NCBI GenBank assembly: GCA_004213175.1
Contig: SHAT01000011.1
Span: forward strand, 1 to 51,569
DNA length: 51,569 nucleotides
Direction of reading: 5' to 3'
From: Pseudomonadota bacterium
GTDB taxonomy: Bacteria; SAR324; NAC60-12
The notes below the pieces were generated by a model that searched no databases, was not told the origin of the DNA, and saw only the letters and a list, made by a program, of their open reading frames with translations. The number at the start of each line of letters is the position of its first letter. Positions within the stretch are counted from its first letter, which is position 1. Made by a program: the position numbers and the translations under genes. Below, piece after piece: positions 1 to 9,512 of this stretch.

Positions 1-335
1 CACAAAATACTATTAGCTGTTTGAAATGCATCAGCCGACCTTTCATAGACAAACGTTTCGGTTTCGTCAACGGTAATGTCTTCGCCTGATGTGAAGTCGC
101 TTGCGGTTTTAAATGCCGTTCGGGAAGAAGCAGAGGCTTCGCTATTTGCAGAAACCAGGCTAACTTTAGAAGAAAGTGTGAGTGCAGAACTGCCGGATGC
201 TGCAGAAACTGTTTCATCTGCGTCAGAAGAAGATGCTGATGATGATGATGATGAACTATCTTTTTTTGCACAGCTTACAACAAATAAACTAGCTATCCCT
301 AATATCGTAGCAATAATGTAAGTTATTTTTTTCAT
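1..335 (-). CDS. Ser-rich putative lipoprotein, 5' part only (C-terminus beyond window edge)
   Basis: The reverse strand is open from an ATG at 335 to the window edge, 111 complete codons with no stop. The N-terminus is a lipoprotein signal: MKK, a hydrophobic stretch of about 16 residues, then the lipobox FVVSC with the lipidated Cys at residue 22. The mature part starts with KKD and a run of six serines, followed by a Ser/Ala/Asp-rich linker, as in surface lipoproteins with a flexible tether. An AAAGAGGT Shine-Dalgarno-like sequence lies just before the ATG. The rest of the protein is outside the window, so function is unknown. A plus-strand ORF over the same bases is the Asp/Glu-rich shadow of this Ser run. 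Confidence 0.75.
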   Translation of the reverse strand, partial: MKKITYIIATILGIASLFVVSCAKKDSSSSSSSASSSDADETVSAASGSSALTLSSKVSLVSANSEASASSRTAFKTASDFTSGEDITVDETETFVYERSADAFQTANSIL

Positions 336-469
336 ATTACCTCTTTGGAAAAGTAGTGCACTTGAAACACTAACACGCATTTTAGATACAATACGCCTAG
401 CATAATTGAAAATAATGGGCTTATTCTATACGAATAAATGTACAATGCAAGTAAAAAAACAGGGAATTC

Positions 470-1294
470 CTATGATGACATCATACCTTGCCTGAAGGTG
501 GGATAGCGCAGGGGTATATCAAGTTCCAAGAGATGTTTATTTGAAATAATACGCTGAGGAGAACCTGGAAGATCATCTGTATTTTCCTCAAACATCTCCT
601 TTGTTAAATCAACACGGTTTTCTATCAGCCAGTGTGCGACTTCCCAGGAAGGTTTTGCTTCAAGGTCAACTGCGTTTACACAGGCTGTGCAAAACGGGTT
701 TTCAAGCAGGTGGAGAGTAATCCGTGCCAGATCATGAACATGGATGCGGTGAACCGGCGTGCTTGAAAGGGGGATCTGCTTTCCTAACTTTAGGCGGACA
801 TCAATTCCACGTCCGAAACCGTAAATACCTCCAGGGCGAATGACCTGAAGCTGAAAATACTGGGAAAGGATTTTTTCAGTTAGCAGACGGAGCTGTCCGG
901 ATAGTGTATCTGCTTCGAATTCTGAATCCTCAGACCAAATTCCGTTGCATTTGGGATAAACACCGGTGGTTGAAATGTAAATTAGACGTTTCAGTTGCGG
1001 CCTATTCTGGCGCATCCATTTCCCCCAGAGATGTAGACGATCCGTTTCTCCTTGCGGATTTTTCAGCAGAGGTGGTATTGTCAACACCAGTGTTGCAGAA
1101 GTCTCAGGCAGTGAATCCCAGCAATTTTCATCAGCCCAGTCAAAATGAAAAACAGGGAGTGTTGTTTCTGGAGGTGGAGTTTTATGCCATGTACCCCATG
1201 ATTCTTCAAAGGATGTCAACTCACTGGAGAGGATCTTTCCCAAGAAACCTAAGCCAAGAATTCCGACTGGAACTTGATTTAAAGAAGTAATCAT
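470..1294 (-). CDS. NAD(P)-dependent SDR-type epimerase/dehydratase, YeeZ-like
   Basis: A 274-residue Rossmann-fold protein. The N-terminal dinucleotide motif GLGFLG follows strand beta-1 at residues 13-18. Mid-protein there is YISTTGVYP, the position of the SDR active-site Ser/Tyr strand, and later HVHDLARITLHLLENP, which resembles the VHLEDV segment of E. coli YeeZ. Length fits that subgroup of extended SDRs (about 270). Substrate is unknown; the family is usually annotated as nucleoside-diphosphate-sugar epimerase without biochemical proof. No Shine-Dalgarno is evident before the ATG. It stands alone, with no same-strand neighbour close by. Confidence 0.8.
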   Translation of the reverse strand: MITSLNQVPVGILGLGFLGKILSSELTSFEESWGTWHKTPPPETTLPVFHFDWADENCWDSLPETSATLVLTIPPLLKNPQGETDRLHLWGKWMRQNRPQLKRLIYISTTGVYPKCNGIWSEDSEFEADTLSGQLRLLTEKILSQYFQLQVIRPGGIYGFGRGIDVRLKLGKQIPLSSTPVHRIHVHDLARITLHLLENPFCTACVNAVDLEAKPSWEVAHWLIENRVDLTKEMFEENTDDLPGSPQRIISNKHLLELDIPLRYPTFRQGMMSS

Positions 1295-1547
1295 TTATAT
1301 TTTATTAAAGCTGAGGAGAACAGAACGTGAGTTAAAATATTGTTCCGAACGACTGAGGTACTATAGATTATGACATATATGGATGTGATTTAAACCAGGA
1401 TTTTTGTCAAACTTGTTATAAGCTGCAAATCCTGCAAAGACGGAATTCCATATACTTGTAATTATAAGGATAATGAAGGCCTCATTTTCTGGAAACACGA
1501 ACAAGTGGGATATTTGAATGTTTAACAGGGGATTATATTTCGATTTC

Positions 1548-2243
1548 TCAGGCTCTTATATTGATGCTGCTGTTATTCTGGTTGACTTGAGTTGACTCCT
1601 GAAAACCAACTAAACCTCCTAAATCCTTGATCATGTCCAGCATGCCAAACATCAATTTTTCCTTTCCATTATCCTTCATTGACTCTGCAAAGGAGCGGTG
1701 GACGCTCTCAGTTGATTCCATCAGTACAGCAAATTTGGAGTTTTTTAGCAGGGCAAAGGCCTTGAGATAATTTTCTGGATCCTGCATCAAGTCACTGATC
1801 TCATCACCTAAATCGTTTATATCATCTAACGCAAAACTTTTATATTCCGGCAGTTCTTTAATTTGGCGGATCGACTCGTCGTTTAGTTCCTTGATACGGG
1901 TTTCTACAGTTTTGCCAAATTGTTCAGCTGCATCTGAGGTTAGCTGCTGCTGTTTTGCTACATTTTCAAAACCCGAAACTACCATTCCGTAGGAACGCCG
2001 AAGAGTCATGGTATTGTTGTGAGTATCTGCTCTAAGGATGTTGTTCATTTCAGGGTTCGGTGGCATATTTTTTTTACCGAGTTTGGTGTTGCCTGGAAAG
2101 CTAGAAGTTTTTTTCGAGAGTTTAGTTTGTGCTTGATCCTGCATCTCTTTTTTTTCAAGAGGTGCTTTCTGTCTTTCCGGATTTGACTTATTTACCACCG
2201 GAGGAGTGTTAGAGGAGACTTTCATTGTACCTACTTTGCTCAT
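1548..2243 (-). CDS. hypothetical protein, disordered N-terminus and helical core
   Basis: A 231-residue protein I do not recognise. Residues 1-75 are rich in Lys, Ser, Pro and Asn and look disordered. Residues about 85-215 are predominantly helical, with many Glu, Lys and Leu, and the C-terminus is an Asn/Ser tail. There is no signal peptide or membrane segment, so it is likely cytoplasmic. Two starts are possible: ATG at 2243, or ATG at 2225 (residue 7), which has an AGGT a few bases upstream. The gene is monocistronic, divergent from the DUF1499 gene. Appearance is compatible with a secretion- or motility-associated accessory protein, but nothing specific supports this. Confidence 0.6.
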   Translation of the reverse strand: MSKVGTMKVSSNTPPVVNKSNPERQKAPLEKKEMQDQAQTKLSKKTSSFPGNTKLGKKNMPPNPEMNNILRADTHNNTMTLRRSYGMVVSGFENVAKQQQLTSDAAEQFGKTVETRIKELNDESIRQIKELPEYKSFALDDINDLGDEISDLMQDPENYLKAFALLKNSKFAVLMESTESVHRSFAESMKDNGKEKLMFGMLDMIKDLGGLVGFQESTQVNQNNSSINIRA

Positions 2244-2640
2244 TATTGTGTAAGTTGCTCCCCACGTAATACAAGAATCCAGCCAAATTCTGAAGTTGTG
2301 ACCTGAGATTCTATATGCCGAAAATGCTGACTAACAAATTATGGGTTAACATTTAAATACAATAACTAAAAATTCTTTAAGAAATTTGAAAAACTTGTCT
2401 GTTATTCTAAACGTTATAAAATTTTCTTATTTGGTCTTGGCTAAAGTTTTTGGCTAACTTTCGTAGCAAAAAGATAGGCTCTACACAAGTACTGAAATTT
2501 TATTAATCATGAAGAAAGAGCGGATTCGGATGATATTTGTTTACAAGCCTGAATTGTCAATATCTCATAAAGAAAAAGATTTGAAATTTGTTTTGCCTCT
2601 CAAAACCGTTTGCTGATGAGTTAGTTTAATGAAATAATTT
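2244..2640. other. divergent AT-rich intergenic region
   Basis: 397 bp between divergent genes, with oligo-A and oligo-T tracts. It must hold promoters for both flanking genes, but I see no sigma-54 or sigma-28 consensus, no convincing hairpin and no ORF with coding character. Confidence 0.5.
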
Positions 2641-3129
2641 ATGAAAATTTCGAATAAGTTTCAGTTTTCTAAAATAAAAATAACAATCTTGATTGGAGGA
2701 GTTATAATAATGTGCAGTACAAGTGCAATGTCAGAAGGTCGTCCTGGTAATTTGGGTTTAAAAAACAATCGTCTTTTGCCTTGTCCAAAGAGTCCAAATT
2801 GTGTTTTGAGCCAGGCGAGCGATCCAAAACACCAAATTCATCCAATTCGCTATACAAGCTCATTAGAAATTGCAAAAGAAAGGCTGAACCAGGTGATTAT
2901 GTCTATGGTTGATACACGGATAATTACACAAAAAGGGGATTATTGGCATGTCGAATTCAGGACACGCTGGCTGCGTTTTATTGATGATGTTGAGTTTTAT
3001 TTTCCGGAATCAGAAGCATTGGTTCATCTGCGATCGGCATCCCGTACTGGATATTGGGATTTGGGAGTCAACCGGAAAAGGGTGGAGGGAATCCGTTCAA
3101 GGTTTGAAGAGCTTGCAAGTTTGAACTGA
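2641..3129 (+). CDS. DUF1499 family exported protein
   Basis: 162 residues. A basic N-terminus and hydrophobic stretch (about residues 14-30, ending in SAMS) look like a signal peptide or anchor. The mature start carries the family hallmark CPKSPNCV, followed by the central strand pattern and the C-terminal DLGVNRKRVEGIR segment typical of DUF1499. Length matches the family. Biochemical function is unknown. It converges tail to tail with a small lipoprotein gene 2 bp away. Confidence 0.85.
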   Translation: MKISNKFQFSKIKITILIGGVIIMCSTSAMSEGRPGNLGLKNNRLLPCPKSPNCVLSQASDPKHQIHPIRYTSSLEIAKERLNQVIMSMVDTRIITQKGDYWHVEFRTRWLRFIDDVEFYFPESEALVHLRSASRTGYWDLGVNRKRVEGIRSRFEELASLN

Positions 3130-3131
3130 AC

Positions 3132-3335
3132 TTAGCGCATTTTGTTCAGCAGATCTTCATCGGATTCTTTGTAATAGTCCTGGTTACGTTGCAGAGTTCC
3201 AGTAAGAGCAGAAGGCGCATCTGGCCCTGGGGCATAAATTTGTTGCTGAGCTTTTTCTGTTCTGTTCCAGTTGCATGCAGCCAGCATTATTAGCACTACT
3301 CCTAAAAGTAGACTCATTGACAGATTGATCTTCAT
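3132..3335 (-). CDS. small putative lipoprotein
   Basis: 67 residues with a clear lipoprotein signal: MKIN, about 14 hydrophobic residues and the lipobox MLAAC. The mature part (about 47 residues) is hydrophilic, with a YAPGPDAPSAL segment and a charged C-terminus ending in NKMR. I do not recognise the family. Upstream on its strand lie AT-rich bases and then the divergent lipid kinase gene. Confidence 0.6.
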   Translation of the reverse strand: MKINLSMSLLLGVVLIMLAACNWNRTEKAQQQIYAPGPDAPSALTGTLQRNQDYYKESDEDLLNKMR

Positions 3336-3440
3336 TTATTTTTCCTGTATTTTTATGTGCTCAAAGTCATTGTCTATATCCACTCTAAAAAACTCTTTAT
3401 ACTGTCGCAAGCTATTTGTAGCAATTAGTTACGGAGACAT

Positions 3441-4364
3441 GTGAAAACCATTGTCATAGTTAATCCTCAAGCAGGAAACGGCCGAACTGAAAAGATATGG
3501 CCTAAGATTGAGAATGCCTTAAAACAAAATATCGGTTCTTTTCAAACTCTCCATACAAAATCTCAGGGAGATGCCGTTCTTTTGACGCGCAAGGCTCTTG
3601 AGGGAGACACGACAAGAATAGTTGCGGTTGGAGGAGATGGTCATCTCAATGAAGTGCTGAATGGTTTTATTGAAAATGATGTTCAGCTTAGTCCGCAGTC
3701 AACTTTGGGTTTTGTGATGAGCGGTACGGGTTGTGATTTTCAGCGTTCACTGAACATTTCTGGAAATTGGCAGAATTCAGTAGCAAACCTGAAAGATGCA
3801 AAAGTGCGCAAGATTGATGTCGGTAAAGTCACCTACACCGCAAGAGATAATACACAGAAAATCAGATATTTTGATAACATTGCTAGTTTCGGTCTCAGTG
3901 GAGCAGTAGATCATTGCATTGAACACTCAAGACTGCGAAACTATTTAGGGGGGTCACTTCTATTTTTGTGGGCCACGATCAAAACCGTATTCACTCACCC
4001 TAACCAGGGAATCAGCTACCGAATAGACGACGGACCGCAGGAGGAAATCAGAACAAGACTTGGATTATTAGCAAACGGACGTTATTTTGGCGGAGCAATG
4101 CATGCCGCTCCGCAGGCAGAATTGGATGACGGCTTGCTCGATTTGTTAATGCTGAAAGAAATTTCTGTAGCAAAATTTTTGTGGCATTTGCCAAAAATAT
4201 ATAAAGGTACACATTTAAAGATTCCGGAAGTCTATTTTCAAAAAGTTCGTAAATTCACTGCTTTGAGTTCGGAACAGGTTATTTTGGACATCGATGGCGA
4301 GTCACCCGGATATCTTGAAGCAACTTTTGAAATCCTTCCCCGTATACTGAACCTTGAGGTCTAA
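3441..4364 (+). CDS. diacylglycerol/lipid kinase family protein (YegS/BmrU type)
   Basis: 307 residues with the DAGK catalytic fold. The N-terminal VNPQAGNG loop and the nucleotide-binding GGDGHLNEVLNG motif (about residues 73-84) are both intact. It is followed by the GTGCDF segment (family GTxND-like) and a C-terminal beta-sandwich with DGESPG. The family phosphorylates lipids such as diacylglycerol; the exact acceptor cannot be read from sequence. The start is GTG at 3441, supported by GGAG at 3433-3436; no ATG fits. It appears to be single, followed by an unrelated HAD gene about 110 bp on. Confidence 0.85.
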   Translation: MKTIVIVNPQAGNGRTEKIWPKIENALKQNIGSFQTLHTKSQGDAVLLTRKALEGDTTRIVAVGGDGHLNEVLNGFIENDVQLSPQSTLGFVMSGTGCDFQRSLNISGNWQNSVANLKDAKVRKIDVGKVTYTARDNTQKIRYFDNIASFGLSGAVDHCIEHSRLRNYLGGSLLFLWATIKTVFTHPNQGISYRIDDGPQEEIRTRLGLLANGRYFGGAMHAAPQAELDDGLLDLLMLKEISVAKFLWHLPKIYKGTHLKIPEVYFQKVRKFTALSSEQVILDIDGESPGYLEATFEILPRILNLEV

Positions 4365-4477
4365 CGGTTTGGAGTCATGTTCTCAAAAAGAGTCTTGAAA
4401 TCTAACCCATATACAAATATAAAATCCTCAAATGCAACGCTTTAGCCTTTTCTAATTTTATTTCCGAGTCAGTGTTT

Positions 4478-5086
4478 ATGTCAGTTAATGATTTCCTTTT
4501 GAAGCGCAAGTACTGGATTTTTGATCTTGATGGTACCCTTACTGTGGCAGTTCATGATTTTGATGCTATCCGAAAAGAGCTTGGAATTCCAGCAGGACTG
4601 CCAATTGTTAAAACTATCAAGTCTCTTCCGGAAAACGAATCAGTGGTATTACAGAACAAGTTGCATGAGATAGAGGAAAAACTTGCGCGAAATGCGAGTC
4701 CGGCGCAGGGGGTTAAAACTTTGCTTGAAAAACTACAGAGATTTAATTACAGTCTGGGCATCCTAACTTTGAATACAAGAGAAAATGCCTGGTTTACACT
4801 TGAGGCTCTTGGTTTAGAACATTACTTCAGCAAAGAATTTGTAATCGGACGCTGGTGTGAGGAACCAAAACCATCTCCTAAAGGTATACACAAAATGCTT
4901 AAGCAGTGGAATATCACAGCAAACGAAGCGCTGATGGTGGGAGATTATCTCTATGATCTGCAAGTAGGACGTGCCGCCGAAATAGCAACTGTTCATGTTG
5001 ATCCTAGCGGAGAATTTGCCTGGCCGGAACTGGCTGACATTCAGGTTAATTCGCTGGATGAACTGGCTGGACTGCTGCCTAAATGA
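4478..5086 (+). CDS. HAD-superfamily hydrolase (phosphoglycolate phosphatase-like)
   Basis: 202 residues. HAD motif I is FDLDGT (nucleophile and acid/base Asp) near residue 20, motif II is the Thr in LTLNTR, motif III the Lys in KPSPKG, and motif IV the Asp pair in GDYLYD. A small helical cap between motifs I and II assigns it to subfamily IA, like Gph or beta-phosphoglucomutase. Substrate is not determinable. ATG at 4478 is preferred over an in-frame GTG at 4472; neither has a strong ribosome site. Confidence 0.8.
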   Translation: MSVNDFLLKRKYWIFDLDGTLTVAVHDFDAIRKELGIPAGLPIVKTIKSLPENESVVLQNKLHEIEEKLARNASPAQGVKTLLEKLQRFNYSLGILTLNTRENAWFTLEALGLEHYFSKEFVIGRWCEEPKPSPKGIHKMLKQWNITANEALMVGDYLYDLQVGRAAEIATVHVDPSGEFAWPELADIQVNSLDELAGLLPK

Positions 5087-5183
5087 AGTGCTATAGATAT
5101 TAATAACTTTCCGCTTCTCACTTGCGACTTTCTTCCCTTTGATGTTTGATGGCTCTTGCCTTGCTCTTTAAAAAAAAAGGGTA

Positions 5184-6008
5184 TTATGATTTAGATTTTG
5201 CAACCTGATCATTTACTTTTTCCGGTGCAGATTCTTCTTTTTTACGACTGGCCATAAGTGATACAAAAATACTGACTTCGTAAAGGATGATGAGAGGGCC
5301 TGCCATCAGTGTTTGGGTAAAAACGTCAGGAGGTGTCAAGATAGCAGCTGTTATAAAAATTACTACCAGCGAATATTTACGATTTTTCCGCAGCCAAGAC
5401 GCGTTGATGATACCTATTCTGGTTAGAATAAAAGAGACTGTCGGTAGTTCAAAGATAAGACCAAATGCAAAAAGAAGGTGTATAGTGAGAGATAAATAAC
5501 TTGCCATACTCAAGGATGGCAGAGTGAATTTATTCTCAAAACCTAAAAAGAAATCATAACCGTACGGTATCACTACAAAATAGCCAAAAAGACCTCCGCC
5601 AACAAAAAGGGGATATGAAAGTAAAATAAAAGGCCAAACGGCTTTACGTTCCTTTGAAAAAAGCGCTGGCCTGATAAACAACCAGATTTGACCTAATAAG
5701 TAAGGAAATGACAAAAATAGTGAGGCATAAAGGCCAATACGTAAATAAGTGAAAAAAGGTTCTGTCAACTCAAGAAAGACCAGGGGTATATTACGTACAT
5801 CTAGAGGAGCACGAAAAGCAGAAAGAATCGGTTGGTCGAGTTCCATTTCGATGGAAGTTGCACCTACGAAAACGACAATTATAACGATCAGTGTATGAAC
5901 GAGCCGCTTGCGTAATTCTCCTAAATGGGAAGTTAATGGCATCGGAACGTCATCCGTGTGGTCTTCTCGCTCAGTTTTTTCTTTTTGCTCGGTATTTTGT
6001 TTTTCCAT
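5184..6008 (-). CDS. tatC: Sec-independent protein translocase TatC
   Basis: 274 residues with six predicted membrane segments. It is the substrate-receptor subunit of the twin-arginine translocase in the inner membrane, which exports folded proteins. Hallmarks are the cytoplasmic HLGELRKRL motif before the first helix, the FPYLLGQIWLFIRPAL loop followed by SKERK, the GYFVVIPYGYDFF periplasmic/TM3 segment, and the intramembrane Glu in LIFELP. The C-terminus is Lys/Glu-rich. No tatA or tatB is next to it. ATG at 6008 is preferred; an in-frame TTG at 6023 would add five residues. Confidence 0.95.
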   Translation of the reverse strand: MEKQNTEQKEKTEREDHTDDVPMPLTSHLGELRKRLVHTLIVIIVVFVGATSIEMELDQPILSAFRAPLDVRNIPLVFLELTEPFFTYLRIGLYASLFLSFPYLLGQIWLFIRPALFSKERKAVWPFILLSYPLFVGGGLFGYFVVIPYGYDFFLGFENKFTLPSLSMASYLSLTIHLLFAFGLIFELPTVSFILTRIGIINASWLRKNRKYSLVVIFITAAILTPPDVFTQTLMAGPLIILYEVSIFVSLMASRKKEESAPEKVNDQVAKSKS

Positions 6009-6180
6009 TATATTAAGATACAAAGAATGACGTGATTTCTTATTTTATGTTTTGAACTCGCACAGACTTCTGACATAAAACGTCAAACATATTCTTGAAA
6101 CTCTTGTAGAAATTTATTCTAAAGACAAATAGATTCACTTAATTTGTACCATAAATTGCTCATATTTGCACGATAAACAA

Positions 6181-9150
6181 ATGATTAAACACGAATATTT
6201 TGTGCTGCTCGAAAAATTTAAAATAATGTTTTTTGTTAATTTTGCTAAATCTGCGAATAAAAGATGGACATATTATCTATTTTCTTTTGCCTGCTTCTAC
6301 TGGGTATCATCAGCTCTAACTCAGGAGGCTGTTGCAGAAAAACATAAAAACATTTATTTGCTCTCACAAACCATTAAGCTTGGCAAGAAGCCAGTTAAGA
6401 GTACTTTTTTTTCTGCAGATAATCAGCATGTAGTAACCTTATCCGGGAATTCTTATCTGGAAGTATACAGGATTCAAAATGGTAAAAGAAAGCGTGTGAT
6501 TTCAAGTCAGGAACAAAAGGCAATTTCTCTGGTTCTTCATCCAGGAGGTAAATTAGCCGTAACTGGAGGTCAGGATGAAACGGTTAGGATATGGGATACT
6601 CAACAGACCACTGCAAAGGGAATTCTGCGAGGTCACCTTGGTCCAGTTTCTAGACTTGCTCTAAACATAGGTGGTGAAATTTTGGCTTCCGGAAGTCTGG
6701 ATGGGACAGTTTTTTTGTGGAATATGAAAGAGAATGAAATGCTTAAATCAGCAAAGCTTTTTAGCAAGGGTAGCATAAAAAGTTTAGCCTTCAATTCGCA
6801 GGAAGATATCCTTGCTGTTGGAGGTGAGGATGGAAGTTTACAGTTCCGCAGTGTCCCTGAACTGGAATTAATTTCTACTTTGTCAGCGCATAAAAGTTCT
6901 GTTGCTGCAGGTGAATTTAATACTCGAGGGGATATCTTCGTTTCAGGTTCCAAGGACGGAAAACTGATTGTTTGGGATTGGAAAAACAAAAAACAATTAT
7001 CAGCCACAAAATTTGAAGATGCTGTTACAGATTTGAAAATCCATCCAAAACGTGAGGAAATCGCGGTTGGAACTGCAGGAGGAAATTTTGAAATATGGAG
7101 TCTTTTAGAGGCTGAACAGCTACAAAATATCAACAAATTTGAAGCTGCACTTACCCAGGTAGCATTTGACAACAACGGTCAGCGAATTATTTCTGCTCTT
7201 GAAAACGGCAGTGTGCATATTTGGGAATATAGTACATCTCTGCATCTAAAAACGCTGAGCGGACATGAACGGCCAGTCGAATCACTGGATTTTTCTTTTG
7301 ATAGCAAACGGTTGATCAGCTCTGCTGCTGATAAAAGCGTACGTGTTTGGGAACTAGGGAGCAGCGAAGCTCCGGAAAAATTTGAGATGGGCACTCACAG
7401 GGTGCTGGCAGTCCGTTTTGTTCCTGGTAGTGAGAATTTTTCCACAGCCGGTATCGACAGTTCAGTTATAATTTGGGATGGAAAAGATGGAAACCCTATC
7501 CGCGAACTGAAATTTCATCAAGGAAAAGTTAATGCTCTCAGCTTTCATCCTCATGAACCTGTACTACTTTCAGTTGGCTCTGATAAACAGTGGGCATTTT
7601 GGAATTTAGATTCAGGAAAGTTAATCCATTCACACCGTGGTCACGCTTCTCAAATATTGACTTCATCAATTTCTCCTGACGGTAACAGTTTTGCCACGGC
7701 AGGTAGTGACCTTTCTATAATTCTCTGGAAATACCCTGAGGGAGAACCAATCATAAAACTAAAAGGACACGAAAAAGCAGTTACGACTTTGGCTTTTAGT
7801 CCGGATGGAAAAATGCTGGCAAGTGGTTCTCAGGACAATCAAATATTCCTGTGGAAACTGGAAGAGGAAATTTCAAAGACTCCTTTAAGGAAACTAGAAG
7901 GACATGGATTTATTATAAATAAGGTTATGTTTTCCAAAGACGGGAAAGCATTAATTTCAATTTCAAAAGACAAAACGGCACGCCTTTGGGAAGTAAAAAG
8001 CGGAAAAATGCTACGAATTCTGCATGGTGACAGCACTGCTTTGGTTGCCGCCGCGCTCAGTTCTAATGGGAAATTGATCGCTTTAAGTAACCTTAGGAAA
8101 CAAATTTTTATCCTTAAATTTCCAAACGATATTGAGGAATTACAGGATACTTTAGGAGACCTGTCACCTGGAGACGTGGTTAATTTGGATGAGGCGGAAT
8201 CTTCTGAATCAACTGCTAACGGTTCTGAAAATTTTGTGAAGGATTTAGCTGACTTGAGTGAAAAAGAAGGACAGCCGATGACCGCTGAAGAATTACTCGC
8301 TTATTCTGCGCCGGAAATCGAAAAATTATCTACGGATCATATTCAAAAGCAGAAACGACTTAATCAACTGCTTAAAAGCAAAAATACCTGCTTGAACATT
8401 GCAGAAATGGAAAAGCTGGCACTTCAAATTCTTAGAAGAATTCCAAATGATCTGGCCGCCTATCATACACTTATCAAGTCATCTATTCTCAAAAAGGATT
8501 TTTTATCTATGGGACTGCTATTGAAGGCAGTAGATTTTGCAGAACTTGAAACGGAGCATTATGATTATATTTCCATTCTGGAAATTCGAAATATTTTTGA
8601 TAATTTGTACGTTGATGTTTTTGATCAATCCTTTGAGCGAAACGGTAATAATCAAGAAATTAAATTATCAAATTGCAATGGGGAAACTAAGCCTGTCTTG
8701 TTAGGTAAAATTGTACGGAACTTACGTTATCCGGATGAATTTTTAAAAAAAATAACTTCTGTACCACGAATGTTTGAATTAAGGGATTTTATGGAACTAG
8801 CTCAGGGTGAATTTCGAAACAGAATGTTTGCAGAAATTAAGCGGGTAATGGATTTAGGTACTCCTCATCTGGCTTCAAGATTACCGATGGCTAGAGGAGA
8901 ACAAGTTAAGTCAATTCCGGTTGGTATTCTTAAATTAAATCTTGAAAAAGCACAGACTATAAAAAATGAAGGTATGACAGCATTTGGTTTGCGTAAAGAA
9001 GGTGGTCAATGGCAATCCTACCATAGTGATCAGGACAACAAAGTCGTCATGGAACTTCCGGCGGGAGCATATTATTTAAAAGTTGCGGGAGTCATACGCA
9101 AAACATTTGTACTAGTAGCTGGGACACAAATCAATTTGTCAGTTGAATAA
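6181..9150 (+). CDS. large exported WD40-repeat protein with 14 blades
   Basis: 989 residues from the ATG at 6181; an internal ATG at 6226 puts a shorter basic n-region before the hydrophobic segment YYLFSFACFYWVSSAL, which looks like a signal peptide or anchor. The next roughly 600 residues carry about 14 WD40-type blades, each ending in patterns such as TVRIWD, TVFLWN or SVRVWE, enough for two seven-bladed propellers. Some blades are degenerate. An acidic linker follows (SESTANGSE region), then about 300 residues without WD motifs: a helical part and a C-terminal beta-rich part. The family commonly scaffolds protein complexes. I do not recognise the C-terminal region. It stands alone. Confidence 0.8.
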   Translation: MIKHEYFVLLEKFKIMFFVNFAKSANKRWTYYLFSFACFYWVSSALTQEAVAEKHKNIYLLSQTIKLGKKPVKSTFFSADNQHVVTLSGNSYLEVYRIQNGKRKRVISSQEQKAISLVLHPGGKLAVTGGQDETVRIWDTQQTTAKGILRGHLGPVSRLALNIGGEILASGSLDGTVFLWNMKENEMLKSAKLFSKGSIKSLAFNSQEDILAVGGEDGSLQFRSVPELELISTLSAHKSSVAAGEFNTRGDIFVSGSKDGKLIVWDWKNKKQLSATKFEDAVTDLKIHPKREEIAVGTAGGNFEIWSLLEAEQLQNINKFEAALTQVAFDNNGQRIISALENGSVHIWEYSTSLHLKTLSGHERPVESLDFSFDSKRLISSAADKSVRVWELGSSEAPEKFEMGTHRVLAVRFVPGSENFSTAGIDSSVIIWDGKDGNPIRELKFHQGKVNALSFHPHEPVLLSVGSDKQWAFWNLDSGKLIHSHRGHASQILTSSISPDGNSFATAGSDLSIILWKYPEGEPIIKLKGHEKAVTTLAFSPDGKMLASGSQDNQIFLWKLEEEISKTPLRKLEGHGFIINKVMFSKDGKALISISKDKTARLWEVKSGKMLRILHGDSTALVAAALSSNGKLIALSNLRKQIFILKFPNDIEELQDTLGDLSPGDVVNLDEAESSESTANGSENFVKDLADLSEKEGQPMTAEELLAYSAPEIEKLSTDHIQKQKRLNQLLKSKNTCLNIAEMEKLALQILRRIPNDLAAYHTLIKSSILKKDFLSMGLLLKAVDFAELETEHYDYISILEIRNIFDNLYVDVFDQSFERNGNNQEIKLSNCNGETKPVLLGKIVRNLRYPDEFLKKITSVPRMFELRDFMELAQGEFRNRMFAEIKRVMDLGTPHLASRLPMARGEQVKSIPVGILKLNLEKAQTIKNEGMTAFGLRKEGGQWQSYHSDQDNKVVMELPAGAYYLKVAGVIRKTFVLVAGTQINLSVE

Positions 9151-9210
9151 ACAGTAATTCAAAAGAATGCTACATACTACTCCTGCATTTTAACTGCCTG
9201 CAAATAAAAG

Positions 9211-9429
9211 ATGTACGTATTTTGCTGTAACGGGGTCACAGATAGAGAAATTAAAAGGTCAATTGAAATGAAAGAAATTCAAACATTGCGTGAATTGAAT
9301 AATAAATTTGGAATGGGGAAACAATGTGGAAAATGTGAAACAGAAGTCAGAAAAATATTCAATGAGTCAGTTACCAGAGAACATGACTCTCCCTCAAGGC
9401 AAATTACTCCCCTAACTGCTTTGGCTTAA
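9211..9429 (+). CDS. bacterioferritin-associated ferredoxin-like [2Fe-2S] protein
   Basis: 72 residues of the Bfd/BFD-like fold. The C-terminal ligand pair CGKC is intact in the context GMGKQCGKCETEVRKIF, very like E. coli Bfd (GNQCGKC). The N-terminal pair differs: E. coli has MYVCLCNG (Cys4 and Cys6), while here residues 1-8 are MYVFCCNG, so Cys4 is Phe and Cys5 and Cys6 are adjacent. Cluster binding may be altered, or Cys5 may substitute. In the family Bfd reduces the ferritin core to release iron. No bacterioferritin gene is in the window. Confidence 0.75.
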   Translation: MYVFCCNGVTDREIKRSIEMKEIQTLRELNNKFGMGKQCGKCETEVRKIFNESVTREHDSPSRQITPLTALA

Positions 9430-9512
9430 AGTCCACAACGTTTTTTGTAATAGAAACACACAGATTCTAATAATCAAAAAATATTCCCCCTGAGGCCTCA
9501 CAACGCTATCTT

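Noticed and set aside
76-321. Plus-strand 81-residue ORF at the left edge
   Set aside because: It is the shadow of the Ser-rich lipoprotein on the opposite strand, which has a lipobox and a ribosome site.
904-1290. 128-residue plus-strand ORF inside the SDR gene
   Set aside because: Antisense shadow with no domain; the SDR protein on the other strand has clear motifs.
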